Origin: Furcasterigmium furcatum
Taxonomy: Eukaryota; Ascomycota; Sordariomycetes; Glomerellales; Plectosphaerellaceae
Length of the DNA stretch: 64,000 nucleotides
Direction of reading: 5' to 3'
NCBI GenBank assembly: GCA_001599815.1
Contig: BCIA01000001.1
Span: 6,034,978 to 6,098,977 of the forward strand
Shown here piece after piece: positions 20,721-32,423 of this stretch (position 1 is its first letter; each line of letters starts with the position of its first letter). The position numbers and the translations under genes are program-made. Under the pieces are notes generated by a model. The model did no database searches, was not told the DNA's origin, and saw nothing but the letters and a program-made list of their open reading frames with translations.

Positions 20721-23610
20721 ATGGATAGCTCCAGAGTTTTCATTCGGGGCTTGCCGCCCAACCTGGACAGCGAGAAGGGACAAGCTGCCTTGAAGAAGCA
20801 CTTCTCGGCCGGTGGAAGAGAGGTGACAGACGTGTAGGTGCACCACCGACGCATAGATCTGATGGGGAAATTGGCACTGACCGAGTCTTCAGCAAGGTGA
20901 TCCCTCAAAGGCGGATCGGGTTCGTTGGTTTCAAGACGCCCGAAGAGGCTCAGAAGGCCGTCCGCTACTTCGACCGCTCGTTCCTCAAGGCATCGCGCCT
21001 TTCCGTCTCGCTCGCGAAGCCAGTCGACGACCCAAGCCTGCAGAAACATAGGAAGGGCGATTCTGAGTTTGCCGCCCATCCCGCGCCCAAACAGACTGCG
21101 GCTGTCGTGGGATCGAAGCCAGACACTCAGGACAGCGGGAAGAAGCGAAAGCGGGATGGATCTGAGGTGGAAAATCCCAAGCTCGCCGAGTACCTGCGGA
21201 CTTTTCAACCTGGAAAGAGCTCAGCCAACGAGGTCGCAGAAATGCTGGACCCTGCGGCTGTGGCGGAACAAGACAAGCTCCTGCAGGACGGGGCGAGTGA
21301 CGATGAGTACGAGTCCATTCCAGCCAGGCCAGAGAAGAAGCAGATGAGGGAGGCCCCGAAAGATCAGCAGATTGGCGCTCCTCCCAGCAAAGACCTGCCG
21401 ATGACCGATGATGCAACGGGAGAGCCTGCCGAGGGTACCGAACAAAAGTCAGAAGGTCAACCAGAAGAACGGTCCGCCCCAGAGGCAGTGACAGATGACG
21501 ACTGGCTTCGGTCACGAACAAACCGGCTGCTAGACTTGGTCGACGATGACGAGGTACCTCAACGACCGCCCCCACCGCAGGTGAATGGCGATCAGGCGGA
21601 GGCTGGTGAGCAGCAAAAGGAGGGTCAGGAGACGGCAACGGATGATCCGCAGCCACAGGCATCCGAGACTGGGCCCGAGAAGGGCCCGAGCTTGGAGGGT
21701 CAGACTGACGAGGATGCTACAGTCGCCACAGTCAGGAAGACATCGAGGATCTTCGTCAGGAACCTCGCCTTCACCTCTGGCAACGCCCTTGCAACGCAGG
21801 AGGAGGATCTGCGGTCATACTTTGAGAAGTATGGCGACATCCAAGAAGTAGGTCTCTCTGTCTCTTTTTGTCGCGTGAGATGTGTACTGGCGATTGCATG
21901 ATGAATCCAGATAGGGACAGCTGACGCCCAATGGGTGTATTGATGCGAACCTTGGATCGGTATTTTAGTAGATGCTTCGACTTTCTGATGGATATCGCCC
22001 TGACTATTACGCTTCTTCTCTTGTCATTGTTGTCAAGTACACAGCTAACTGAGCCAGGTTCATATTCCGGTGTCCGGGTCTGGGTCCAGCAAGGGGTATG
22101 CCCTCATTCTCTTCGCCCACCCCAACGCCGCCGTCACTGCATTCCAGTCCTCTGGGCCAGGCACCACCTTCCAAGGGCGACTTATCCATGTCTTGCCCGC
22201 GTCTGCGCGGCGAGATGAGGCATTGGATGAATTCCAGATTTCCCAGCTGCCCCTTGCCAAGCAGAGAATGATCCGAAAGAAGGCCGAGGCCTCGAAGACG
22301 TTCAACTGGAACAGCCTTTACATGAGTCAGGATGCCGTCAACACCGCGGTGGCCAACCGCCTCGGAGTATCCAAGGCGGATCTTCTTGACGTCCACGACT
22401 CATCCGCCGCTGTGAAACAGGCAGTGGCCGAGACCTCTGTCATCCAAGAGACCAAGGAGTATTTCGCACTCCATGGGGTCGACCTGGACGCGTTCAAGTC
22501 CCAGAAGAGGAGTGACGAGGTCATCCTGGTGAAGAACATCCCTGTGACGACACGCGAGGAACTGAGAACCCTCTTCGAGCAACACGGCGCCGTGCTGCAG
22601 GTGCTGATGCCCCCGAGCGGGACCATCGCCGTTGTGCAGTTCGCCCAACCCGCCCAAGGAAAGACAGCCTTCCAACGGCTGGCCTACTGCCGGTTCAAAG
22701 ATTCGGTCCTGTTTCTCGAGAAGGCCCCCAAGGGACTCTTCAAGAATGCTACATCAGAAATGACCCAGTCTAACGACGATCGGCCCGCCGGGGTTCAGAA
22801 GCTGAGTGGCACCGACCTCCTTGAGAAGGATGAGGAGGAGCAAGTCGAGACGACAAGCGTGTTCGTCAAGAACCTGAACTTCGATACCACCAAGGCTGGC
22901 CTGGACGAGGTTGCCAAGGCTCTGGAAGGCTACAGGGGTTGCACTATCAAGACTAAGACCGACCCAAAGAAGCCTGGCCAAGTGCTGAGCTTAGGCTACG
23001 GCTTCATCGCCTTCAGCTCCAAGGAGTCTGCCAATGCAGCTCTGAGCTCCCTGAACGGTCATGTTCTGGACGGGCACACACTTCAAGCCAAACTATCCAG
23101 CAGGGGCTACGACGCCGCCGAGGAGCGCCGCAAGGAGGACAAGGCGAAGAAGTCGGCTGGCCAGCGCAGCAAGCTCATCGTCAAGAACCTGGGATTCGAG
23201 GTCACCAAGAAGGTAAGGACATCTCGGGCTTTTTCTGTCATTCGGGAGCATCTGCTGACGATCATGTTTAGGATTTGCGATCACTTTTCACGAACTACGG
23301 ACAATTGAGGAGCTGCCGCATTCCTCAGGGCATGGGAGGCAAGTCGCGTGGCTTTGGTTTCGTGGACTTCAAGACCAGCAGGGAGGCGGAGAATGCCTTC
23401 AACGCGCTAAAGGACACTCATTTGCTCGGCCGCCGGCTCGTCGTTGACTGGGCCGAGGCCGAGCTGGACGATCCGGAGGAGCAGATCAAGGCCATGGAGG
23501 CGAAGGTCAGGGGCCAGACAGAGAAGGTCAACAGGGCCCAGCTCACGAATCGGACGCGCAAGAAGGTGCAGATTGGGGACGGCGACGAGGACGGCGGATA
23601 CGACGTATGA
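20721..23610 (+). CDS. MRD1: Mrd1, five-RRM pre-rRNA processing protein
   Basis: Four exons: 20721-20833, 20893-21847, 22058-23212 and 23272-23610. The introns are 59, 210 and 59 nt. The product is 853 residues, normal for Mrd1. Five RNA recognition motifs can be placed: RRM1 about 4-75 (RNP2 VFIRGL), RRM2 about 323-404 (IFVRNL), RRM3 about 511-583 (ILVKNI, a degenerate RNP1), RRM4 about 622-708 (VFVKNL, GYGFIAF) and RRM5 about 728-805 (LIVKNL, RGFGFVDF). A long acidic, Gln/Pro-rich linker separates RRM1 from RRM2, as known for this family. Mrd1 is a nucleolar component of the 90S pre-ribosome needed for early cleavages that release 18S rRNA. The 210-nt intron is the longest confidently joined in the window and interrupts RRM2. 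The C-terminus is short and basic. Confidence 0.95.
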
Positions 23611-25178
23611 GACGAGTAAATGATACCCTCAGTTCACGACAATTTCTGTGCCAGTCGAACATCACTCGGTGATCGAGTCAAGGAGCGCGCCGCTCCACGG
23701 TCTTCCGAGGGTTCAAAGGAAGGAAGAAGAATCGAATCCTTGTTTAAAGGGCCTTCCTTTATCGAGCCTCTCTTTCAATCGTGCCAGCGAGGAGTTGTTT
23801 GCACAAGGCGATAGTGTGCCCTGTGCACCATCCCTTTGTAAGGAGGGAGGCTCCTCGTCAATCTACCGCTTGACCGTCGCCCTCCACAGGAGCACCCCCT
23901 CGATCTCCTCAGCCAGACGGCCCTCCGGTCTCTGCCCTGGCCCCCGCCGGTCGTGGCGGAATGCAGACAGGAACCCACCGCGTCGTCTTTGTCTTGCCTT
24001 CTAATCTCAGAACATGCCATGCCACCCACCCGCTGTCGACGTCCGGCCGGCTCGTGAGGTGGGACGTGCAGAGTGGCTCGAGTTGCGCCGAGAATGTCTC
24101 CCTTGCATGCCGCCTCAACGTCCTCCGTCCTCCTCTTTCCCATGGAGCCATGTGTCCTGTCATCGCTTCTCTGTTCCCCAACTCTTCAATGGTCGTGTCT
24201 CTCGAATGTCTCGACTGCCGCTGGAAGAGGTGTCTCCCGTCCATATCGAAGCCACACTTTCTTTAGATCACCCCTGCCTTACCACCCCTTCTCCCCCCGG
24301 TCAGAGCTCAGCACGTCACGAGCCTCCAGATAGCCCTGTCTCTCGGTGCCACTCTTCTGCACCTGAAGAAAGAAGATGGCCTCGAAGCTGCAGCCAGGCT
24401 GGGCAGTGGGCGTGCGTCCTGCGCCGCCTCCCTTGCGCGCACCCCCCAGCTGTCCCCCGAGGTCATGGGAGTGGAGGTACCGCATCCTGGTAGGATAGAT
24501 GTATTCCTATTTTGTGTTCCTGGATACCTACTATGGCGCCTCCCCTCCATGGGGAGGAGGGGCTCGATACCATCCACGGCTATCGACCTATACAGGGCTG
24601 ACCGATCTCCCCTGGGCGTCCGGCATGTCATCCGATGTATCTCAACCGACGCCCATCATCCGGACCCTGCTCTCCTGTTGATCTGTTCCCCATACCCCGT
24701 CGCATTCTTGAAGAGCTTATATGGCCCTGCCACCCCCTTCCCCCTTCCATGCCAGTTGAAGCATCTCGATCTTCATGTTCGCCTCTAGCTCCTCCGCCGA
24801 GTCCTCAACTGTTCTAGAGCAGAACCACTCTCGACGCGCCTCCCTCTTTCCCTCCGCACTCCTCATCCAGACGCGTTGGTCCATATCCCACTTGTACCCC
24901 TTGCCCCAGCGGGAGGCGTCCTTCTCTTAAAGGCAGAATTCCTCTCAGGTCTCTTTCAAAGGCATTCTCCTTGACGTCTTCCCCCCATTCTCCGTCAAGA
25001 GCTCGGAATCCATCTGCATTGCTTAGGGTTCTTTGCCTCGACTCGATCCCCGGTGCTCTTTGAAGCTATTCAGCATTCTGGGCCTCGGCCACTGGCATTG
25101 GAGGTCTCCGTTCACAGCCCGGAGAGCAAAAGAACACATACTAGGGAGGCGACATTGTCCTCCTCCCCAGACAAAGGC
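23611..25178. promoter_or_regulatory. Upstream region and CT-rich leader of abaA
   Basis: About 1.57 kb between Mrd1 and the AbaA start codon. From about 24000 onward the plus strand is strongly CT-rich, typical of fungal leaders. CATTCT, matching the AbaA response element CATTCY, occurs at 24703, 24963, 24986 and 25074 on the plus strand, and AGAATG (reverse orientation) near 24090. Several short upstream ATGs are present. No other gene is supported. Confidence 0.5.
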
Positions 25179-28100
25179 ATGGAGCACCCTCGCCCCATGC
25201 TGCCCTCGCAGCGCTTCTCGCCACCACCGGTATACGGGTATGACCACACAGGAAGAAGGTCAGGCAGCGCACGACAGCCCCTCCGCGAGTCGACGGGCAA
25301 CGCCCAGCACCTTGGCGGGCTGGTATCTACAGCTTCATCTCTACCCCTCTCTGCACAGGCATCATGCCGGCCTCCGGCGCTGGGGCTCTTCTCCCCTTCC
25401 CTCCCGCCTTCGATCCCCACACCGGTGGTGCCCTCACAGGCGGGGGCCATCTACCGTGGCGGCGTCATGGGGGCCATGGGAGGCATGAGGACGAGGATTG
25501 ACCCCCTGAGGCTGTCAAGACGGGCGAGGCCCGATATCAACCCCATCTACTTCGCGCCAGAGTTCCGCCCCTACCGGGACAAGCAGGACCAGAAGGACCC
25601 GAATGAGAAGCAGATCTGGCCACGGGTGCTGGAGGATGCGTTCCTTGACTGTGAGTGATCTTCGTTTGGGGACGTCCCGTGTCGTCATGAAAGAAAGGTG
25701 ACTGACCATCGGCAGCCTTGCTCATCATCCCGCACATGGGGCGGAAGAAGTACAGCATGAGGGGAAAGCAGTATGGGCGCAACATGCTCATCAGCGAGTA
25801 CCTGTGGATCGCGTACTGCTCCAGTCTGCACGGGCAGAAGGCAGAGGAGCGCAAGCGCAAGCAGGTGTCCAGCCACATCCAGGTGGTGAAGAAAATGTTT
25901 GAGAAGCATCGATGCTGTGAGTTTTCTCTGACAGTCGGAGGCGGTGCTGTCCGTGACTAACACCCTCCAGACCACTTCTTCTTCGTCAAGGATGCAGACA
26001 AGAGCGAGGCTCGCCTCAAGGAGACGAACGCTGAGATGGCGTCCTTCAAGGACAACCCCGTCCTGATCGCCCTTTCGGAGGACCGTCTGCCGGATGTCAA
26101 GCCCAACTATGAGTACTTTTCCCAGATCCTGAACATGGACTCTCTTGTGGTCATGCGCCCCAAGACTGCGTGGATCTTCGTCTCCTCGTCGGATGTCACT
26201 ATCGATGAGGGATCCGGCAAGGCCTTCGACCGCAGCGGCAAGGAGATCGACGCCGACGCGTACCCTCACCTGGAGAAGAACCTCCAGAAGGAGTCCGATG
26301 GCGGTTTCGCTCGCGGTCTCGGAGGCAACGGTGTCCTGCTTCACGAATACAACCGTGAGCTGGCGCAGAAGGAGTCGGCCGCTGCCACTGAGATCTCCCA
26401 GGAATGGGAGACGAAGTTCCCCACGCTTCACCATGGCCTCGAGCTGGCCACGTCCGAGAACACGTGGCTGGACATGCTCGAGATGACGGTCACCCTTGAG
26501 CTTCACCCGCGGAGCAACTTCCCCTCTGGCTCGGAGCTCAACGGCTTCGTGGAGCTGAGCATCGCCCAGCCCCAGCTGCAGAACCATAAGTGGAAGTGCG
26601 TCACGCGCCTCCAGCGCCCCGACGAGCTCTGCCACTCGAGCGAGGAGTCCCTCGTGGAACAGACGAGCGAGGTTGGTGTGCAGTATATGCACCGTCCTGG
26701 CTGTAGCAGCGGCGACAATCGCAGCGGCCTCGAGTGCGATTGCAGGACAAGGCCTCGACAGGATGTCCGCGTTCCGTTCCCGGCGGCTGAGTGGGCAAGC
26801 ATCCTCAGCAACTGTGCTGGCTACCTTCAGGAGCCCCTGGACCCCAAGAACAGGGCTGAGGGCGTTACCAACGAGGACATCAAGGCATCCGAGGAGGCCG
26901 CCATAGACTCGGAGCGCACGGCTGCCGAACTCATCCAGCAAATCGCCATGTTCCAGGAGCTGTGGTCGTCTCCCCCTGACGGTGCATCCGGCGACCGCCG
27001 CAAGTGGACGCGCCGCGGTCTGATCCTCTGGAAGTTCCGCACCGTATATGCTTTCGACGAGAAGTGGAATCCCATCTACGAGAAGCCGACTGCCACTAAG
27101 GGCCGAAAGCCCTCTGATAACGACAGCGAGTCCGGGTCGTCGTCGTCTGGCCGCCGCGGCAGTCGGTCCAAGCGAGTCTACCACCCTCCCGGCACGACAT
27201 GGAGGTTCCTGACGGCCCTTGATCCCATTTCTCCTGAGCATCAGCAGAACGTCTGCGTCAACCCGGCCAGCCACAACAACGGCGGGATGCCGAGCCGCGA
27301 TATGGTCATGGCACCTACACCACACTACTCGCACCACTTCGCGGCCACAATGAACGAGAACCTCACCGCAGCCTGGGACTCGGTGAGCCTGCCAGGACAG
27401 CTCCCCAGCATGCCGCCAAGCAGCTCGCTGGGCATGATGGACAACTACTCCCACGGCCTGGCGACCCCTCCGCCCACGGCCTCGCTGCACTCATCCTACG
27501 CGCCCAGCTTCGACGGCAACCATGACCACACCTCGTCGCAGCAACAGCAGCCGCAACAGCAGCACCAGATCGACTTCCTCACCGCCTGCACAACATCCAT
27601 CGACACGCAGAGCACCCTCGTCGCCGACGCCAGCGCAGACCCCTTCCTCTCGGCCACTGGCGGCATCAACGTCGGCGCGAGCATGAGCACGGTCGACAGC
27701 TACGACGACACCGACTTCACAGGCGCGGCACCCCAGAGCTGGGACGCCACCGGTGCCGCCTCGTCCTTCAATGGCCTCGACCAGTGGACCAGCTGGGACC
27801 CGTCGAGCGACCACCACAAGCCCACTCAGGGCGCTTCGTCCTCCTCGCAGCAGTGGCACCACGACCCGCAGCGATGGGCGGGTGACAGCAAGGACGCCGC
27901 GCAGCTCTGGAACCAGCAGGCCTGGACGTCCGCGGGCCAGGTCCCGGCCACGACGGCGGCGGCGGCCGGGGGCTGGGCGGACATGGACCACCACCAGCAC
28001 CACCACCAACAACAGCAGCAGCAGAGGGTGCTTCCGAGCCTGAACCAGATCAGCCCGCTAAAGGGCATCGCGGGGCGCAAGCGGGCGAGGAGCAACAGTC

Positions 28101-28216
28101 TCGACCTGGAGAACCGGGAGAACTTTCCCGCGACGGCGATCCAGAAGCTCGTGCACCACGGGCCGGGGGTGGGTGGGCTGATGGACGACGGGCAGCAGCA
28201 TCACCGGTGGGACTAG
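25179..28216 (+). CDS. abaA: TEA/ATTS-domain transcription factor AbaA
   Basis: Three exons: 25179-25650, 25716-25916 and 25971-28216, with introns of 65 nt and 54 nt (the second with a GACTAAC branch site). The product is 972 residues. The start is the first in-frame ATG; the open frame extends upstream without one. The TEA DNA-binding domain spans about 145-225, running from WPRVLEDAFLD through IPHMGRKKYSMRGKQYGRN to KQVSSHIQVVKKMFEKH, and both introns fall inside it. It is followed by the AbaA-type region (ETNAEMASFKDNPVLIAL ... CSSGDNRSGLECDC). The C-terminal third is low complexity, with Gln/His runs near 27536-27570 and 27991-28025, and a basic KRARSN patch near the end. AbaA is a nuclear activator of conidiophore/phialide genes and binds CATTCY; the same motif upstream suggests autoregulation. 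It is longer than I would expect for AbaA, through the C-terminal low-complexity part. Confidence 0.93.
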
Positions 28217-31154
28217 GCGCGGAATCGTTTGGGAGTCATCGGGCTGGCGCACGGGGTCTGCGGCGTTCAAGGCGGACGGGCACGGATGGGGGGAGGCGCA
28301 ACTGAATTCTTCAAGGGCTGGTTCATTGTTTGTCTGCGATTGAGCATGGGATACTACTACGATGTGGCTGGTAATGATGTCTTGGGACGCGACGAGGTCC
28401 ACAATGCTTCTTTTGATACCATACTTGGAGTACTAGTACGACACATTTGAAGATATGATTCGAGATTTCACGGACTCGTGTGTCACTTGACTGTCTGGGA
28501 GGTCTTGACCCTTTCAGAGACTGTACTGCTAAAGAGATGGCCCGTGTGTTGAGGGCGGCGGGTGATTGTCTCTGTCAGACGATCGTCGCGTGTCGAGATG
28601 GGATGAAACCCAACACCAGGCCTGGCCTTACTTACAAGCTCAGAGTCTGAACAGAGTGTTGCTTTTCCAACTTTTCTTCGTGCCTGGCGCATGGGAATCT
28701 GGGTTCATTGGGTACGACGCCGCTCCAGAGAGCGCCCACAAGAGAGGAGGGGTTCGTTTCACTTGGTATCCGCGATCTTGGTCTGCGGTCACTTATAGGA
28801 CATCCTGGGTCTCTGTTGAGGTTTTTTCAACGGCGAGGCGGGGGAGAGAGCAGAGAAACATTGTATGTGAAACGCATCCCGTCTGGACAAGCTCCCTGAG
28901 CTTGGGACAAGTTCATTCGAAGAGAGGTCGGCCGACAGGACTGAGATGGGGAACGCATGAATGTCAGGCAACTGTCGCCCGAAGGCAGTCCTCGCGGATG
29001 CGTGCCGGAGAGGGCCCCGGTGGAGGAGAGACGTCATGAGGGACCCAGGCCCGGGGCGTCGGCGGCTTTATGAGGAGCATGAATTCTGGTTTCTTGGTGT
29101 TGGGCAGCTCTTGTTTCCGCGCGGGAGCATGTCGGCCAACGGAGGCCCGTACGCAGGCGGCCTGCCATGCGGTCGGTCTGCGCAAGGGTCTGGCGATGTC
29201 GAGGATGTGGTGTTGAGGGGGAGAAAAGGGTGGACAGGGCCCGATGGTGAGACGTGGGAAGAAACGCGCGCTCGAGTAATTATTCAGTGATGGAAAGAGC
29301 CGCCCGGATCAGAGATTGGGGAACGTCGGGAGCCAGTGGTTCACTCGGCCGCGGCGGCGCCTGGAGCTCGCTTGTGCCCGGACGGGAGACGCCAGGGCCC
29401 GATTCACTGGCTGAGATTCGCCGCTGGTAAACACCCATGCAGCACCAAAAGTGTCGCAAGGGGCAGTCCATGGGTCCGGCCCCATCTCAGATGTAGATCG
29501 TGTCACTGCTCACCCTGACGCCGCCGACTAGGTACATCTACACTAGCATTGAAGATCAGCGGCTACTAAATTGGCAGCGACCGTTGCAGCGGATGCCACA
29601 TGCTGGCCAGGCACCCCGGTCCAGCTTAGCGGCGGCAGGGCCAGACTCCAACTTCACTCCAACATCAACTCACGCGACGTCGTCCACCCTTTCTAACAAT
29701 AACCATGTCCCAAGGCCGGCCGCCCAAGCAGACCACCCTCTCTTTGTTTCCACTGGCTGTGCGCTCTCCCATCTGGAAACATGAGGTCGTGCCCCCGACC
29801 CGCAGCGTGGCAGCAGTCCATCCTCGTCCACACATCGCCCCATAGCCACCCGACATCTTGCACCACGATCGTGTCGGCGCCTGGGGCCGGCCTAGAGAGA
29901 TGCCATTTTGGTCTTCTGCCATCGACCTGATGTTTCGTTTCCTCCCCCACCCCCCTGTCCTGGTTCCAGGCCGGCAAAGGAACGCCAATGACGCGGGCCT
30001 GGCTCACGATGTTGCGGAAGATGTGAAAGGAAGCGGGAAAAAGAACAGGGTCTGGCCTGTGGTCTCGGCGGCCTGCTGCACAAATTAAAGAGACCTGTTC
30101 CCCCGCAGATCTATGTATTCCCCATTCGCATACATCTACTTACATATACATGTACAAGGGGCTGCATCGAGAAGGACCCTGTTCTCGTCCTCTTTCCTTT
30201 CTCTCTCCCGCTCTCCTCTGTTTCCTTTCTCCCAGGCGGCAAGACCTCGTGAACCGTCTGCCCGGAGTAGACTCACAGAGCGTTATAGGACCCCTTTTCC
30301 TCTTCGAGCTAGCGCCATTCTCATAATTCACGGTTCTCGTACCTTCCGTCTTGTACCAGAAATCACCACCGAAATAGGCAATCACGCGCCCAAGTTATCA
30401 ACACCCTCAGAAGCCACCCGCCGGCATATGCTATTAGGGCAACAACGAGATCAGTACCCTCACCAGGGCCGCAACTGAAAAAATAAATAAAGAAAATCTC
30501 GGCGCCCCGCGTCCCAACTCGCACCAAACCACAACAATCCATCAGACCCGCGTACCCCGGATTTCGACCCCTTTCCAACATCAGATAGACGACAATACCC
30601 CTGCGATCCAATTCCTTGCCGTTATTCAGACAAATCCGACATCCCATTGTCCGCTCCCTCGACAATAGGATCCGCGAATCACGGCCGGACGGTCTCGCAG
30701 CCCGCCAACGCTTCTGAGGTTCTCCCCGTCTCAGCGACTCTGTTCACCCTCACTCCCTCCAACTCACTCTTACAACTCTCCTTCAACCACAACCACACTC
30801 ACACACTCCTTTTCTCGCCACCTGACTCGGTCGGGTTCAATCACGCTGGTCGTCCACCACTCTCCTTGGCCTAGAAAGCTTCGACTATTCCCTGCTCCCC
30901 ATATCGTCGCAGCAAGTTTGATCAAGAATCTTCGGCGACTCGAAGGCACAGTCAGAGTCTTCCAGAAGGACTCGCTGCAGTCACACTCCCTACGCAGAGA
31001 ACACAAATATCCCACCCGAAACAGGCTCATCGGTCCTCGAGCACTCTCTTTTCGAGTCTTCTCCCAGCAACAGGTATAAATATATGGCCTCCTCCTCTGC
31101 CTCTACTGTCTTTTCTAATCTCCCTCCACAACAGAGCCTTCATCCACAGACATC
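28217..31154. other. Intergenic region between abaA and the secreted-protein gene
   Basis: About 2.9 kb, covering the abaA 3' UTR and the promoter of the next gene. From about 30120 to 31154 the plus strand is CT-rich, as expected for a promoter and leader of the gene at 31155. No frame above 157 codons and no RNA gene were seen. Confidence 0.5.
31075..31084 (+). promoter_or_regulatory. TATA box for the secreted-protein gene
   Basis: TATAAATATA lies 80 bp upstream of the ATG at 31155 and directly follows a CT-rich stretch. A TATA box this good is uncommon among the genes here and fits strongly regulated or highly expressed secreted proteins. No transcription start data are available to confirm it. 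Confidence 0.55.
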
Positions 31155-32423
31155 ATGACTTACATTCGACGCAACTCTCTCAAGTCTGTTGCCCTCTTCG
31201 CCCTTGCGAGTGTTCCGAAGCTGGTCTTCGGCCACTCCTGGGTTGAGCAGGCCAACCGCATCTCGCCCAACGGCACCCTCGTCGGCCCTCCCGGCTTCCC
31301 CCCCAAGTGGGCTGGCCGCCAAGCTCCTGGTTACAATGACCAGGTCGCTTCGAACCCCCTGAGAGTCGACCAGGTGGATCTGTGTCTCAAGCAGCCCATC
31401 GGTCAGCAGGTTGACGGCTTCCCCGAGCTCATCGCTGTCCCCGGCGACTTCGTTGCCCTCCGCTACCTCGAAAACGGTCACGTCACCAAGCAGGAGCCGA
31501 ACCGCCCCCTCCAGGGCGGCGTCATCTACGTCTACGGCACGACTGATCCCCGCCCCAACGAGAGCATCGTCGATGTCCATCGCAAGTGGACCGCTGACGG
31601 CACTGGTGGTGATGGTCGCGGCCGTCTCCTCGCCACTCGTCACTACGACGATGGCCAGTGCTACGAGGCCAACGGTGAGAGCCTGTCCGTCGAGCGCCAG
31701 CAGACCTTCCCCAAGGCCAACGAGGCCCCCTTCGGCCCCAACCTGTGGTGTCAGACCGACTTCCAGATCCCCGAGGACGTCCCCCAAGGCTCCCAGTACG
31801 CCGTCTACTGGGTCTGGACCTGGCCCCTGCTCGTGAACAACGAGGGTTCCGAGTCTGGCGAGTTCCGCGAGTTCCCCCCTCACGCGTTCCCTGCCGGTGG
31901 TGAGCAGCTCATTGATGAGGGAATCAGGACTCCTGAGGTGTACTCTTCCTGTCTCTCCATCAACATCCAGGGTGAAGCCCTGGTTCAGCCCGAGGCCGCC
32001 GGCGTCAACAAGTTCAGCACTGACCGCTTCATCAACGACCGCGAGGACTGGAACAACGCCGCCAACCGCCGCCAGCTCGAGACTCAGTTCGAGATCGACC
32101 CCAACGGACTTCCCGACGCTGACCCTCCCGCGAATGACGGCGCTCCCCCACCTCCTCCTCCCGCCGACGAGACCCAGGCTCCCGCTCCCACTCCCACTAC
32201 TACTCGTGGTGGCATGCGGACTGTCACCGTCACCGCCGACCCGATCACCACCTACGTCACCGCCACTGTCACCGCTGGCGCTGACAACAACGACAGCGTT
32301 CCCACCGGCGCTCCCCAGGGCGAGGCTCCTGAGGCCGTTCCGTCGGTTGAGCCCTTCATCCCCCCTACCCGCCGAGTTATCAAGCCGCGCCGCTCTTCCT
32401 GGTCCTTCGGCCGCAAGAACTGA
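31155..32423 (+). CDS. Secreted protein with mature N-terminal His, possibly LPMO-like
   Basis: A single-exon gene of 422 residues. Residues 1-26 form a signal peptide (basic start, hydrophobic core SVALFALASVPKLVFG). The predicted mature protein begins HSWVEQ, so His27 would be the exposed N-terminal residue, the hallmark of copper lytic polysaccharide monooxygenases. Other possible ligands are NGHVTK, DVHRKW and TRHYDDGQCYE, and the aromatic motif YAVYWVWTW resembles the axial-Tyr/Phe strand of LPMOs. The fold region runs to about 290. It is followed by a Pro/Thr-rich linker (about 318-350), a Thr/Val-rich stretch and a basic tail ending SWSFGRKN. I see no carbohydrate-binding module or GPI signal. 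It resembles an uncharacterised fungal family of such proteins (I recall it as DUF7492, not verified). Copper binding and any substrate are inference. Codon use is strongly C-ending, suggesting high expression. Confidence 0.85.
   Translation: MTYIRRNSLKSVALFALASVPKLVFGHSWVEQANRISPNGTLVGPPGFPPKWAGRQAPGYNDQVASNPLRVDQVDLCLKQPIGQQVDGFPELIAVPGDFVALRYLENGHVTKQEPNRPLQGGVIYVYGTTDPRPNESIVDVHRKWTADGTGGDGRGRLLATRHYDDGQCYEANGESLSVERQQTFPKANEAPFGPNLWCQTDFQIPEDVPQGSQYAVYWVWTWPLLVNNEGSESGEFREFPPHAFPAGGEQLIDEGIRTPEVYSSCLSINIQGEALVQPEAAGVNKFSTDRFINDREDWNNAANRRQLETQFEIDPNGLPDADPPANDGAPPPPPPADETQAPAPTPTTTRGGMRTVTVTADPITTYVTATVTAGADNNDSVPTGAPQGEAPEAVPSVEPFIPPTRRVIKPRRSSWSFGRKN

Noticed and set aside
25327..25362. 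36-nt GT...CAG segment in abaA exon 1 as an intron
   Set aside because: Too short for a fungal intron and the frame stays open through it.
25685..27490. 601-codon open frame on the minus strand
   Set aside because: It lies antisense to abaA exons including the TEA domain; GC-rich third positions commonly open the antisense frame. Its composition (Leu/Arg/Val/Gly-rich) shows no motif.
20721..28216. Functional cluster of MRD1 and abaA
   Set aside because: They are tandem but separated by 1.6 kb with separate promoters and unrelated roles; nothing links them beyond position.
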